Shown piece after piece: positions 29,725-38,006 of a stretch of DNA of 64,000 nt. The translations under genes and the position numbers were made by a program. The DNA is taken from NCBI GenBank assembly GCA_937974195.1, contig CALJIC010000280.1, positions 70,112-134,111 on the forward strand. Reading direction: 5' to 3'. Numbering within the stretch: position 1 is the first letter of the stretch; each line of letters opens with the position of its first letter. Under the pieces are notes generated by a model. The model did not search any database. It was given only the letters and a program-made list of their open reading frames with translations, and had not been told where the DNA came from. This DNA comes from an uncultured Roseiflexaceae bacterium. GTDB lineage: Bacteria > Chloroflexota > Chloroflexia > Chloroflexales > Roseiflexaceae.

Positions 29725-32700
29725 CTACTTCGCGCTGCGCGGGGCGACGAGCCGGACCGTGTAGGCCTGCTCCCGGCGCTGTGTCTCGACGCCAAGAACC
29801 AGGCCGGTCTCGCGGCTCACGACCTCGACTTCCACCAGCACCTGCACGGTGAGATGCATCGTCGACAGCCCGCGCACGCGGAAGGTGTAGACGTCCGGGC
29901 GCATCGAGAGCGGCCGTGTCGCCGACCAGTAGACGTGCGCTTGGCCGGCCATCTGCGCCTCAGTCGGCTCGGTCTCGTCGCCGGCGGATCGACCGCCGAT
30001 GTACGGGTAGGCGCACCCGTCCAATCCCGGCTGAGTGGTCGAACCCTGGCGGCAGCCGCTCCGGCCCAGCGCGTCACGGTCCTGCTCGCCGACGCCATCA
30101 GCTGCGTAGGTCTTGCCGTCCACCTCGTAGGACACGATGCTCCAGCCGGTGATCCGTGCCCGCACGCTGTAGAACAGGGCCTCCTCGGCGCTCAGTTCCG
30201 GCAGCGTGATCGTCGCCCGGGGGGTGAAGTCCAGCACTTCGTCGGAGGGCCACGTAATCGTGCTCCCTGTCGAGCGGTACACCGCGTTCGTCTCGCTCGT
30301 GTCCTGGCTGCGCGGGTCGAGTTCCGAGTGGATCGCCAGCTGCATACCCAGGCTGTCGCTGAGCTGCGGCGGTGGGGGCGGTGGCACGATGTTGGTTGTG
30401 GCGCTGTCGGCGTTGTCTGACAGATCTAGCTCCGGCGTCGCGCTGCCGATCGTTGCCTGGGCGACGAGCGGGGACAACTGGGCCGCACCACTGTCGACTA
30501 TCGTCGGGATGCTGATCGCCGGCACGTTCGCGCCAGGAGGCAGCGTGCCCAGGTTCCAGTTCAGCGTGCGCCCGCCGTCGCTCAGGGTGTAGCCGCCGAG
30601 CGACACATCGCCCGGCTGCAGCGTCACGCCGTCCGGTAGCCGCACCGAGAGCTGTGCGTCCAGCGCCTGCTCGGTGCCGTGGTTGCCCGCGCTGACGGTG
30701 TAGATGAGCGTGCTGCCCTCGCCGCGCGTCGCGGGCGCCGAGATGTCGACTGCCAGGTCCGGGTAGCGCACGCTGGTCGTCGCCGTCGTCGTGTTATCTC
30801 CGGTCGCGTCGGCCGATGTCGTCGGTGTGCTGCTGACAGTTGCGGTGTTCGTCAGGCTGACCGGAAGCGGCTCGGTGGTGCGCACGCGCACCTGTACGTC
30901 GATCGTTTGCGACCCGCTGGCGGGAAGGGTGCCGAGGCTCCAGGTCAGCACGCGCCGGCCGCTGCCGTCCACACTGTTGCCAGTAAGGCTGGCGGCGCTG
31001 GCGCTGAATCCGAGATAGTCCACGCCGGCCGGCAGCGTGTCGACGACCCTGACGTTCTGGGCCGGTGCGAGCGCGCTGGCAGGGACCGTTCCGCCCGGCT
31101 GGGTACTCCGGTTGGTGATGGTCAGGCGGTATGTGAAGGTCTCGCCCGGCGCAGCGCTGGCCGGCGCGCTCTGGGTGATGGCGATGTTCGGGCTTACGAC
31201 GAGCGTGGTGGCATCGTCGCTGTTGTTCGTCGGGTTGGTGTCGGCCGGGTTGCTGGCGACGCTCGCAACCGGACGCTGCTGGCCGAGCGCGCCGTAGACG
31301 ATTGTGAACGAGTAGCTCTGGTTGGCTCCGGCGGGAAGAGTGCCGAGGCTCCAGGTCAGCGTGTTTCCGCTGCGCGACGCCCCCGGCGCGTTTACCGTCT
31401 GCGCCGCGGCCGGCAGTGTGACCGAGAGCGTGACGTTCTGGGCCGGCGCGGTGCCGCCGCTGACACGGGCCGTGTACGTGGCCGCCTGGCCGAGCAGCAC
31501 CTGCGGGTCGCCGTCCAGCACGACCGTGATATCGCCTACGGCCGGCACCAGGCCCAGATCATTGGAGCGGTCGACTGTCTGCGAGTAGACTGGCCGGGGC
31601 GGGATGAAGTTCGTACCGGCCGCTACGTCGCTGTCCAGCGCGTCGTCGACGCCGCGGTTGGCGGGCGCGAGCGTATAGCCGGGCGGCAGCGATGGGAAAA
31701 CGATGCGATAGTAGTTCGGTGGGAGCTGAATGAAGAGGTATTCGCCCGCTGTGTTGGTGGTGTGGGTGCTGAGGAAGGTATAAGGATCGCCAGAACCGCA
31801 TCTCAGGCGCGCCGGGTCGCTGCACGCCCAGAGTTGGACGGTCACGCCCCCGATCCCGGGCTCACCAGCGTCCTGCAGACCGTCGCCGTCGGTGTCCTGC
31901 CACACCCGGTCGCCGATCTGCCCGGTCCTCTGCCCTGCATACAGGCCAATGTCGTAGGTCACGGTCTGCTGCTCATTGGACTGAGGTGCGATCGCGATGG
32001 TGCGCAGGATCTGGTCGGCGTCGCTGTCGCGTCCGTCATCACTACCGCGGTCTCGGGGCGAGACGTAGTAGTTTTGGAACTTTCCCCCGGCCTGGAACTG
32101 TGCCGGGTCGAGGCGCACGACGTAGCTCTTCCAAGGCTGCACGTAGAAGCGGTACTCGCCGCCCTGCCCATCGCCGTCGAGGTCGCCGGTCGTCACCGTC
32201 GCCAGCGGCGTCGTGAAGTTCGTGTCGCTCGCAGCGAACAGCTGCAGGCGCACGCCGCTCACCCCGCCCTCCCCGGCGTCCTGTATGCCGTTCGCATTCG
32301 CGTCGTTCCACACCCGGTCGCCGACCGCGCTCCAGTTGCAGAGCAACTCTAGGTCGCCCAGCCCTGCGGCCTTGCCGAAGTAGCGCAGCTCGGTGCCTCC
32401 GGCGTAGAGCACCTGCAGCGCCGTCGGGCTGCCGCCGCTGCGGGCGTTGAACCAGGCCACCCCGAAGCTCGTGCCGTTGTAGGGGTCCAGCCAGGTCGTC
32501 AGCACCTGCCCGCCGTACCCGCCGTTCTGATCGCCCGGCACATAGGCCAGCGCCCCGCTCGCGACCTCAGCCTTGTCGCTCTCCACGAACATCGTCCGGT
32601 AGTCGTTGAAGAACTCCGCACTGGCGACGGACGTCGGGTTCGACCAGCCGCTGCCGTTCCACACCGCGCGCACGATATCGCCGGCCGGGATGCTCCTGGC

Positions 32701-34017
32701 GATCGGGTCGTTCCCGGTCACGTCGGCGAAGCGGTCGCGGAAGCCGAGGATCATCGTGTTCTGCTCGTCGAAGACGATGTCGGTGAGCATGGGCTGGGGG
32801 CAGATGTAGAAGCCCGACGCGGCGTAGTTGAAGCCGCAGCGGTCGTTGTTGCTCCACGGCTGCCACACCAGGTTGCGCGTGGTGCCGTAGGTGCGCTGGG
32901 CGTCGAAGTCGGGCAGGTGCATGCCGATCACCTGCTCCCAGGGCCCGGCGGCGCTGCCGTTGCTGATGCGGATGCGGTCCACCCGCGCCCCCAGGTGCGC
33001 CCGGTTCTGCGTCGTCTCGGCGCTGCACACGCCGCCCAGGTACAGGTAGTCCCGCGTGACGGCCAGGCCGAACGGGCGGTAGTTCGCCACGCCGCCGCGG
33101 GTGCTGCACGGCGCCTGCGCGCTCACGATGCTCGGCAGCGCCGCAAGCGTGCTCTGCGGGTTGGCCGCCCAGGTGTCGACGCGGTACACGAGCTTGTTGT
33201 TGAGGTTGACGACGTACAGGTAGCGCTCGTCCGGGTCGATCTCCAGGTCGCCGAGGCTCGTCCGCCCCACCTGGGACACCGCGACCGCATCCTCGTAGAG
33301 TTGGTGCACCCCGCCCATCCAGATCGTCACATTCGCCGCCGTGCCGCCGTTCGGGAAGGTCGCGCCGCGGGCGCCGTTCGCATCCGGACCGCCGAAGTCG
33401 AACGGCGCGCCGTCCGGCCCTGGCACGACATCCGGCACGAAGACGTAGGGCTGGATCGTCGGCGGCGTGGTGCTGTTGCGCACGTAGATCGCCCCCGGCC
33501 CCCAGTCGCCGAAGCGCGTGACGCGCTTGGTGTAGGCCGAGGCGTACACGCGGCGGATGCGGCCGCCGTTCTGTGCGGCCGGGTTGTCGCCGCTGCTGAA
33601 CGCCAGCCCGTAGACGGCCCCGACGTCGCCGACGGTGGCGATCGGGTCGCCCTTGTACTCGTTCGGCCCGTCCGTGCCGTCGCTCTGCTTAGTGTCGCCA
33701 AAGGCGACCAGCGCCGTCTCGGTGGGCGGCGTGTTGCCCATGCCCGTCCCCCGGTTCGCCGGGTCGTCGTAGTCGCGGAACTCCCACAGCGACGCGAAGC
33801 AGGTGGAGACGAAGCGCGGCGACTGGCCGGCCGGCAAGCCGCGGTCTGCGGCGGCGCGGATGCACTCGACCACGCTCGCCGCCGGCCGGCTGCCCGGCGC
33901 TCCGTTGATGATCTGGGCCTCGGCGACCGGCGGCCGTGAGCCGGGGAGCGCGCCGAAGAGCATGGGCAGCACGCCGAGCGCTGCAATCAAACGCCAGAAG
34001 ACGAACGATCGACGCAT
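29725..34017 (-). CDS. Large secreted surface protein with SdrD-like B and DUF11 repeats
   Basis: A 1430-aa exported protein. The signal peptide is 'LIAALGVLPMLFGALPGSRPPVAEAQ' in two parts. Residues about 35-560 contain propeller-like strands ('DPDERYLYVVNLNNKLVYRVD'). Two SdrD B-like domains start near residues 566 ('VGDRVWNDANANGIQDAGE') and 700 ('IGDRVWQDTDGDGLQDAGE'), each with a Ca-binding type 'DANANGIQD/DTDGDGLQD' loop. Three DUF11-type repeats follow at about 830-1190 ('NPTNNSDDATT', 'TPTTSADATGDNT', 'TPELDLSDNADSA'). A unique C-terminal domain covers 1210-1430. No LPXTG or TM anchor is seen at the C-terminus. An adhesin or sheath/surface role is likely. GAGGTAAG precedes the ATG. 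Confidence 0.85.
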   Translation of the reverse strand: MRRSFVFWRLIAALGVLPMLFGALPGSRPPVAEAQIINGAPGSRPAASVVECIRAAADRGLPAGQSPRFVSTCFASLWEFRDYDDPANRGTGMGNTPPTETALVAFGDTKQSDGTDGPNEYKGDPIATVGDVGAVYGLAFSSGDNPAAQNGGRIRRVYASAYTKRVTRFGDWGPGAIYVRNSTTPPTIQPYVFVPDVVPGPDGAPFDFGGPDANGARGATFPNGGTAANVTIWMGGVHQLYEDAVAVSQVGRTSLGDLEIDPDERYLYVVNLNNKLVYRVDTWAANPQSTLAALPSIVSAQAPCSTRGGVANYRPFGLAVTRDYLYLGGVCSAETTQNRAHLGARVDRIRISNGSAAGPWEQVIGMHLPDFDAQRTYGTTRNLVWQPWSNNDRCGFNYAASGFYICPQPMLTDIVFDEQNTMILGFRDRFADVTGNDPIARSIPAGDIVRAVWNGSGWSNPTSVASAEFFNDYRTMFVESDKAEVASGALAYVPGDQNGGYGGQVLTTWLDPYNGTSFGVAWFNARSGGSPTALQVLYAGGTELRYFGKAAGLGDLELLCNWSAVGDRVWNDANANGIQDAGEGGVSGVRLQLFAASDTNFTTPLATVTTGDLDGDGQGGEYRFYVQPWKSYVVRLDPAQFQAGGKFQNYYVSPRDRGSDDGRDSDADQILRTIAIAPQSNEQQTVTYDIGLYAGQRTGQIGDRVWQDTDGDGLQDAGEPGIGGVTVQLWACSDPARLRCGSGDPYTFLSTHTTNTAGEYLFIQLPPNYYRIVFPSLPPGYTLAPANRGVDDALDSDVAAGTNFIPPRPVYSQTVDRSNDLGLVPAVGDITVVLDGDPQVLLGQAATYTARVSGGTAPAQNVTLSVTLPAAAQTVNAPGASRSGNTLTWSLGTLPAGANQSYSFTIVYGALGQQRPVASVASNPADTNPTNNSDDATTLVVSPNIAITQSAPASAAPGETFTYRLTITNRSTQPGGTVPASALAPAQNVRVVDTLPAGVDYLGFSASAASLTGNSVDGSGRRVLTWSLGTLPASGSQTIDVQVRVRTTEPLPVSLTNTATVSSTPTTSADATGDNTTTATTSVRYPDLAVDISAPATRGEGSTLIYTVSAGNHGTEQALDAQLSVRLPDGVTLQPGDVSLGGYTLSDGGRTLNWNLGTLPPGANVPAISIPTIVDSGAAQLSPLVAQATIGSATPELDLSDNADSATTNIVPPPPPPQLSDSLGMQLAIHSELDPRSQDTSETNAVYRSTGSTITWPSDEVLDFTPRATITLPELSAEEALFYSVRARITGWSIVSYEVDGKTYAADGVGEQDRDALGRSGCRQGSTTQPGLDGCAYPYIGGRSAGDETEPTEAQMAGQAHVYWSATRPLSMRPDVYTFRVRGLSTMHLTVQVLVEVEVVSRETGLVLGVETQRREQAYTVRLVAPRSAK

Positions 34018-34074
34018 CTGTCTTACCTCGTGGCTACTGTCCCGAACGTCAAGGGTGGGCCGGCTGCGCTTCGC

Positions 34075-35403
34075 TCAGTGCTCTTCGGCCAGCGCGGCGA
34101 GGACTATCTCGGCCACCTGCCGGCCCTGCACGAGGCCGGCCTCGGTGTCGAGCGGCCAGTGGATCCCGCCCAGCACCCGCGACTGCGACGCCTCGTGCGC
34201 CAGCTGGTCCAGCTCGTCGGCGTGGTGCGGGAAGTAGAACGCGAGCACTGTGGCGGCCGCGGCGCTGATCGACGAGTGCCCGGAGGGGTAGGACGGGTGG
34301 TTCGGCGTGTCGACCAGCGGCGGGAGCCAGTGGGCGTCCACGGTCTCCCGCATCCACTGGATGGGCCGCGCGACCCGGTAGACGTACTTTGACTCCCAGC
34401 AGGCGATGACGCTGTCGTGGATGGCCGCGCCGAGCACCGCGAACAGGCGCGCGCTGGCGCGCAGCCCCATCTGCTCGCGCAGCACCAGGTCGCGGGCGAT
34501 CAGGTGCCAGGCGCCCACCGGCGTCTCCGTGCCCTGGCGGTGGTCCCACTTCCAGGCGATGGCGCGCTCGGCCTCGGTGAGCTGCTGCTGCGTCGCGTGG
34601 AACGACTCGCGCACCCGCTCGAACTCGGCGCTGTCCCACGCGGGCGGCGGCGGGACGCGGGCGGCGGCCCCCGACGGGAGGACGATCGGCCTGATCTCCC
34701 CCCAGTGCGGGTCGGAGCCCGGCTGGAGCATGCGCGGCGTCGGGACCCAGACGCCCGGTTCCGCGGGGATCGGCACGCCGTGCGCGTCGCGCGGGTTCAT
34801 CTCGGCGCGCGGCGCCTGCGCCGCTCCGTCGCTCGCGGCGTACTTCAGCACGGCTGCGGCCGCCGCCCGCCCGATCGCCTGGCCGCGGGCGACGCCGGCG
34901 GGCGTGTCGTGGCCCTGCCAGTACCCCGCCCACGCGGCCTCCTCCGCGTCGCGCTGCAGCATCGACTCCGAGAGCAGCGTCGGCTGCAGCGCGGCGAGGA
35001 TGCCCGAGGCTGCGCCCGCCAGCGCCGCGTGGTCCGAGACCTCGGCCCCGGAGCTGCGCGCGTGCTCCGCCGCCGCGAGCGCCAGGTCCATGCCGAGCCC
35101 CACGAGCGCGAGCAGGCGCGCCGCCCGCGTCGGAGCCAGCGCCCCCAGCTCGACGGCTCCGACTCCTGTGGTGACCCAGCCGGCCACCGGGTGCGCCCAG
35201 CGTGGGTCGGCCTCCGCCGTGGCCGGCGGCGCAGCGGAGGCCTCCGCCGGCTGCGCGCCGGCGATCTGCGCCGGGTCGGCGATGATGGAGGGCGCCGGCG
35301 CAGCGGGGCGCTCCGCGCGCTGGATACAGCCGGGCAGCAGGAGCGCAGCGCAGATCAGCCAGCAGATCGCGGCCGATCGCGATTGTCGGGAAATGCTGTG
35401 CAT
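34075..35403 (-). CDS. Vanadium-dependent haloperoxidase/PAP2-superfamily lipoprotein
   Basis: A 442-aa predicted lipoprotein (lipobox 'LLPGC', Cys26). The C-terminal half has the vanadium haloperoxidase/PAP2 signature: 'AWKWDHRQGTETPVGAW', 'YPSGHSSISAAAATVLAFYFP' and 'SRVLGGIHWPLDTEAGLVQGRQVAE'. The Ser-Gly-His and the final Arg/His cluster are the residues that bind phosphate or vanadate in the superfamily. Whether it oxidises halides or removes phosphate cannot be told from sequence. CGGAG lies before ATG 35403. It lies upstream of the surface-protein gene on the same strand with a 57-bp gap. Confidence 0.83.
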   Translation of the reverse strand: MHSISRQSRSAAICWLICAALLLPGCIQRAERPAAPAPSIIADPAQIAGAQPAEASAAPPATAEADPRWAHPVAGWVTTGVGAVELGALAPTRAARLLALVGLGMDLALAAAEHARSSGAEVSDHAALAGAASGILAALQPTLLSESMLQRDAEEAAWAGYWQGHDTPAGVARGQAIGRAAAAAVLKYAASDGAAQAPRAEMNPRDAHGVPIPAEPGVWVPTPRMLQPGSDPHWGEIRPIVLPSGAAARVPPPPAWDSAEFERVRESFHATQQQLTEAERAIAWKWDHRQGTETPVGAWHLIARDLVLREQMGLRASARLFAVLGAAIHDSVIACWESKYVYRVARPIQWMRETVDAHWLPPLVDTPNHPSYPSGHSSISAAAATVLAFYFPHHADELDQLAHEASQSRVLGGIHWPLDTEAGLVQGRQVAEIVLAALAEEH

Positions 35404-35520
35404 ACGTAGCTCCGCACGACGAACGGGAGCCGGGTGGGCGGCGCGTTCAGGCGCGCAGCGCAGAGATCCGGCCGCAGATCGTGGGTACCCGTCTGCTGGG
35501 TGTTCAGTTCGAAGTTTGGG

Positions 35521-35751
35521 TCAGGAGTCAGCGTTCAGGAGATGCTGCAGGATGCGGATGATCTGCAGCAGGTGGCGGGTCGGGAAGCGACGGTAGGCGG
35601 CGTTGCTGTGCGCCAGGAGGCGCTCGAGGATGCAGCGGGGTACGCGGACGTAGTCCTGCTGCTGCGGGGCCGGTGCTGCCGACGCGTACGGGGCATCGGG
35701 CGCGGGGTGGACTGCCAGCGGCTGGTAGCTGGCGCCTGTCGTTCCGTTCAT
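35521..35751 (-). CDS. Small protein of unknown function
   Basis: A 76-aa ORF with a perfect AGGAGG 8 nt before ATG 35751, which is the main reason for calling it. The N-terminal half is Pro/Ala-rich. The C-terminal half is basic and helical ('VPRCILERLLAHSNAAYRRF' then 'PTRHLLQIIRILQHLLNA'). No family is recognised. It stands alone between the haloperoxidase and a low-GC gap. Confidence 0.6.
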   Translation of the reverse strand: MNGTTGASYQPLAVHPAPDAPYASAAPAPQQQDYVRVPRCILERLLAHSNAAYRRFPTRHLLQIIRILQHLLNADS

Positions 35752-36064
35752 GGGAACAACCTCCTCTGCTATGCGCTCAGTCGGAGAGCGCCGCGCACCA
35801 CGTGGTGCGGGCAACGTCGCTCGGGTCGTGGAGCCGTGTTGCTGGTGCGCAGATCGTAGGGTGTCTGCCGAGGAGAGCAATCGGCTAGCTCTATTGGCCG
35901 TAGTATATTGTCGGCCGCCCAGCTCGCCAATCGGTCCATATTCCCGTTCCTGCCGGACTGTGCTGCCCAGACAGAAGTAGGACCAAATGCAGCTCAGCCC
36001 GCCGAATCTCTCCCGGCTGTCCGTGCGGTACAATCGGAATCGTCGCTGTGGTCCGCGGGACGCG
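35752..36064. other. Gene-free region, relatively AT-rich
   Basis: No convincing ORF is seen on either strand. The stretch around 35880-36060 is visibly poorer in GC than its neighbours and ends in a good sigma-70 promoter at 36065. It also contains the upstream region of the small minus-strand gene. Confidence 0.5.
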
Positions 36065-36094
36065 TTGACATCGACCGCACACCTCCGCTATACT
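36065..36094 (+). promoter_or_regulatory. Sigma-70-type promoter for the M23 lipoprotein
   Basis: TTGACA at 36065-36070 and TATACT at 36089-36094, 18 bp apart. The expected transcription start is near 36101, about 34 nt before the GTG start. Confidence 0.75.
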
Positions 36095-36134
36095 CCCGCG
36101 CGTCTTGCTCCGGAGATCAGCTGCCTGTAAGCCT

Positions 36135-37919
36135 GTGAGACGAACGCTCGCCGCCACGCTGCTGGCCGCCCTGCTGCTCGGCGCCTGCCAGCCCGCCGCG
36201 CCGGACCAGCCGGAGGTGCAGGCGCCCACCGCGGATATCCGGGCACCTGCCCAGCCGACGGCCAGCCCCGTCACGCCGCGCCCGGGGACGGCGGCGCCCG
36301 CGCCGACTGCGACGGCGGCGCCTGCGCCCGGCACGCCGACGCCCACGCCCGCGGCGTTCTTCGACGACCTCCGGCTGAGCTACGAGCCCGGCTTCTACGC
36401 GCTCGAGATCCAGGCCTACCTGGACGAGCAGCCGGGCCGCCTCAAGACAGTGACCTTCGCCGTTGGCGACCGGCGCCACTCGTTCGCCGAGGCGCTGGCG
36501 AGCCAGACGGCCTACTACAGCGTCAACCCGAAGATCGTGCTGGCGCTGCTCGAGCTGCACGGCGACCTGCTGAGCGACCCGGACCCGAGCGCGGACCAGC
36601 TCGGGTGGGCCGCCGGCTACCGCGGCGAGAACGGCAACCGCCGCGGCCTCCAGGCCCAGGTGCGCTGGGCCGTCAAGCAGATCCTCTACGCCCGCCGCGA
36701 CTACCCGGCCTACGCCCCGCTGACCTACGCCGACCAGACCGAGTCGCCGCCGCCGCCCGGCATGACGCTGGCCGAGTACGCCCTGGCGCGGGTCCTCGCC
36801 CCGACCACCACCCCCGGCAGGCTGCCCCGCCTGATGCAGGCGTTCCTGGAGACCTACACGCGCCTGTTCGGCGACCCGCGCCTGCCGCCGCAGGACTGGC
36901 CCGCCCCAGCGGAGCCGTTCCTGTACCGGCCGACCGAGAAAGTCGTCCCGGTCACGTCGTTCTTCGACCACGGCGGCCCCTTCCTCACCCGCAGCGCCGC
37001 GAACGGGATCACCACCTACTGGGGCCGCACCGAGACCGACCGGGCCTTCGCCTACAACGGCCACGATGGCTGGGACTACGCCGCCGCGCCGCCGGACCGG
37101 GCGCTGGCCGCGGCGGACGGCGCGGTGGTCTTCGCCGGCAACGCCGACGACGGCTGTAACACCCGCGCCGTGGTGCTGGACCACGGCAACGGCTACCGCA
37201 CCCTCTACTGGCACCTGCACCGGGTCGATGTCGCGATCGGCGAGCGGGTGGAGCGCGGCCAGCCGATCGGCATGATCGGCAACACCGGCTGCTCGACCGG
37301 CCCGCACCTCCACTTCGGCGTCCAGTACCTCGGCCGCAACACCGACCCCTACGGCTGGTGCGGGCCGGCCGAGGACCCGTGGCGCGCGCACCCGGCTGGA
37401 ACGTCGAGCCGCTGGCTGTGGGCCGACCGCCCCTCGCCGTGCGAGCCGGCGCCGCCCGGGGCCGTGGTGGTGGACGCCGGATCGCCCGGGTTCATCAAAG
37501 ACGGCGAGGGGTGGCAGGAGGTGCCGTCCGGCTACGGCGGGGCAGCGCTCTTCATCCCTTCGATCCCAGGGGCGGACAGCCGCGGCGCCTGGGAGCTGCG
37601 GCCGCTCGCGCCGCCCGCCGTGGTGGTCTGGCGGCCGGAGCTGCCGGCGGCCGGGCGCTACCGGGTGATCGCATACCTGCCCTACGCGCTGAGCGGCCTC
37701 GAGGACCCGCGCCACCTGCGCTATCAGGTGCGCCACAGCGGCGGCGTGGCGGAGGTGGAGGTGGACGCGCAGCTCCACGCCAACGAGTGGGCCGACCTCG
37801 GCACGTACGACTTCTCCCCCGGCCAGGCGGCGGTCGTGCTCAGCAACGCCGCCGAGGGCGCGCGCCTCAGCGTCTGGGCCGACGCGATCATCTGGCTGCC
37901 CGCCCAGGGCGGCGGGTAG
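36135..37919 (+). CDS. M23 family metallopeptidase lipoprotein with golvesin-like C-terminal domain
   Basis: About 594 aa. Lipoprotein signal 'LLAALLLGAC' (Cys18) is followed by a Pro/Thr/Ala linker. A helical region at about 70-260 has no family that I recognise. The M23 domain at about 265-410 shows 'GHDGWDYAA', 'VVFAGNADDGC', 'LYWHLHRVDVAIGERVERGQPIG' (in two parts) and 'TGCSTGPHLHFGVQ', with the zinc ligands His, Asp and His intact. The C-terminal 130 residues ('GFIKDGEGWQEVPSGYGGAA' to 'VWADAIIWLP') match the golvesin/xanthan-lyase-like beta domain. It probably cleaves peptidoglycan cross-links at the surface. There is no ATG; GTG 36135 is preferred and TTG 36105 is possible. Confidence 0.87.
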   Translation: MRRTLAATLLAALLLGACQPAAPDQPEVQAPTADIRAPAQPTASPVTPRPGTAAPAPTATAAPAPGTPTPTPAAFFDDLRLSYEPGFYALEIQAYLDEQPGRLKTVTFAVGDRRHSFAEALASQTAYYSVNPKIVLALLELHGDLLSDPDPSADQLGWAAGYRGENGNRRGLQAQVRWAVKQILYARRDYPAYAPLTYADQTESPPPPGMTLAEYALARVLAPTTTPGRLPRLMQAFLETYTRLFGDPRLPPQDWPAPAEPFLYRPTEKVVPVTSFFDHGGPFLTRSAANGITTYWGRTETDRAFAYNGHDGWDYAAAPPDRALAAADGAVVFAGNADDGCNTRAVVLDHGNGYRTLYWHLHRVDVAIGERVERGQPIGMIGNTGCSTGPHLHFGVQYLGRNTDPYGWCGPAEDPWRAHPAGTSSRWLWADRPSPCEPAPPGAVVVDAGSPGFIKDGEGWQEVPSGYGGAALFIPSIPGADSRGAWELRPLAPPAVVVWRPELPAAGRYRVIAYLPYALSGLEDPRHLRYQVRHSGGVAEVEVDAQLHANEWADLGTYDFSPGQAAVVLSNAAEGARLSVWADAIIWLPAQGGG

Positions 37920-37966
37920 CGCAGCCCAATGGCCGGTAAGGGTAATGCAAACCTGCTATAATACCC

Positions 37967-37972
37967 TCCCAA
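37967..37972 (+). promoter_or_regulatory. -10 element before the GAF-kinase gene
   Basis: A perfect TATAAT lies 34 nt before ATG 38007. No good -35 is seen at the right distance. Confidence 0.45.
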
Positions 37973-38006
37973 CGCTATCGGCTCTACGCGGGTGGAGAAG
38001 TAACCC

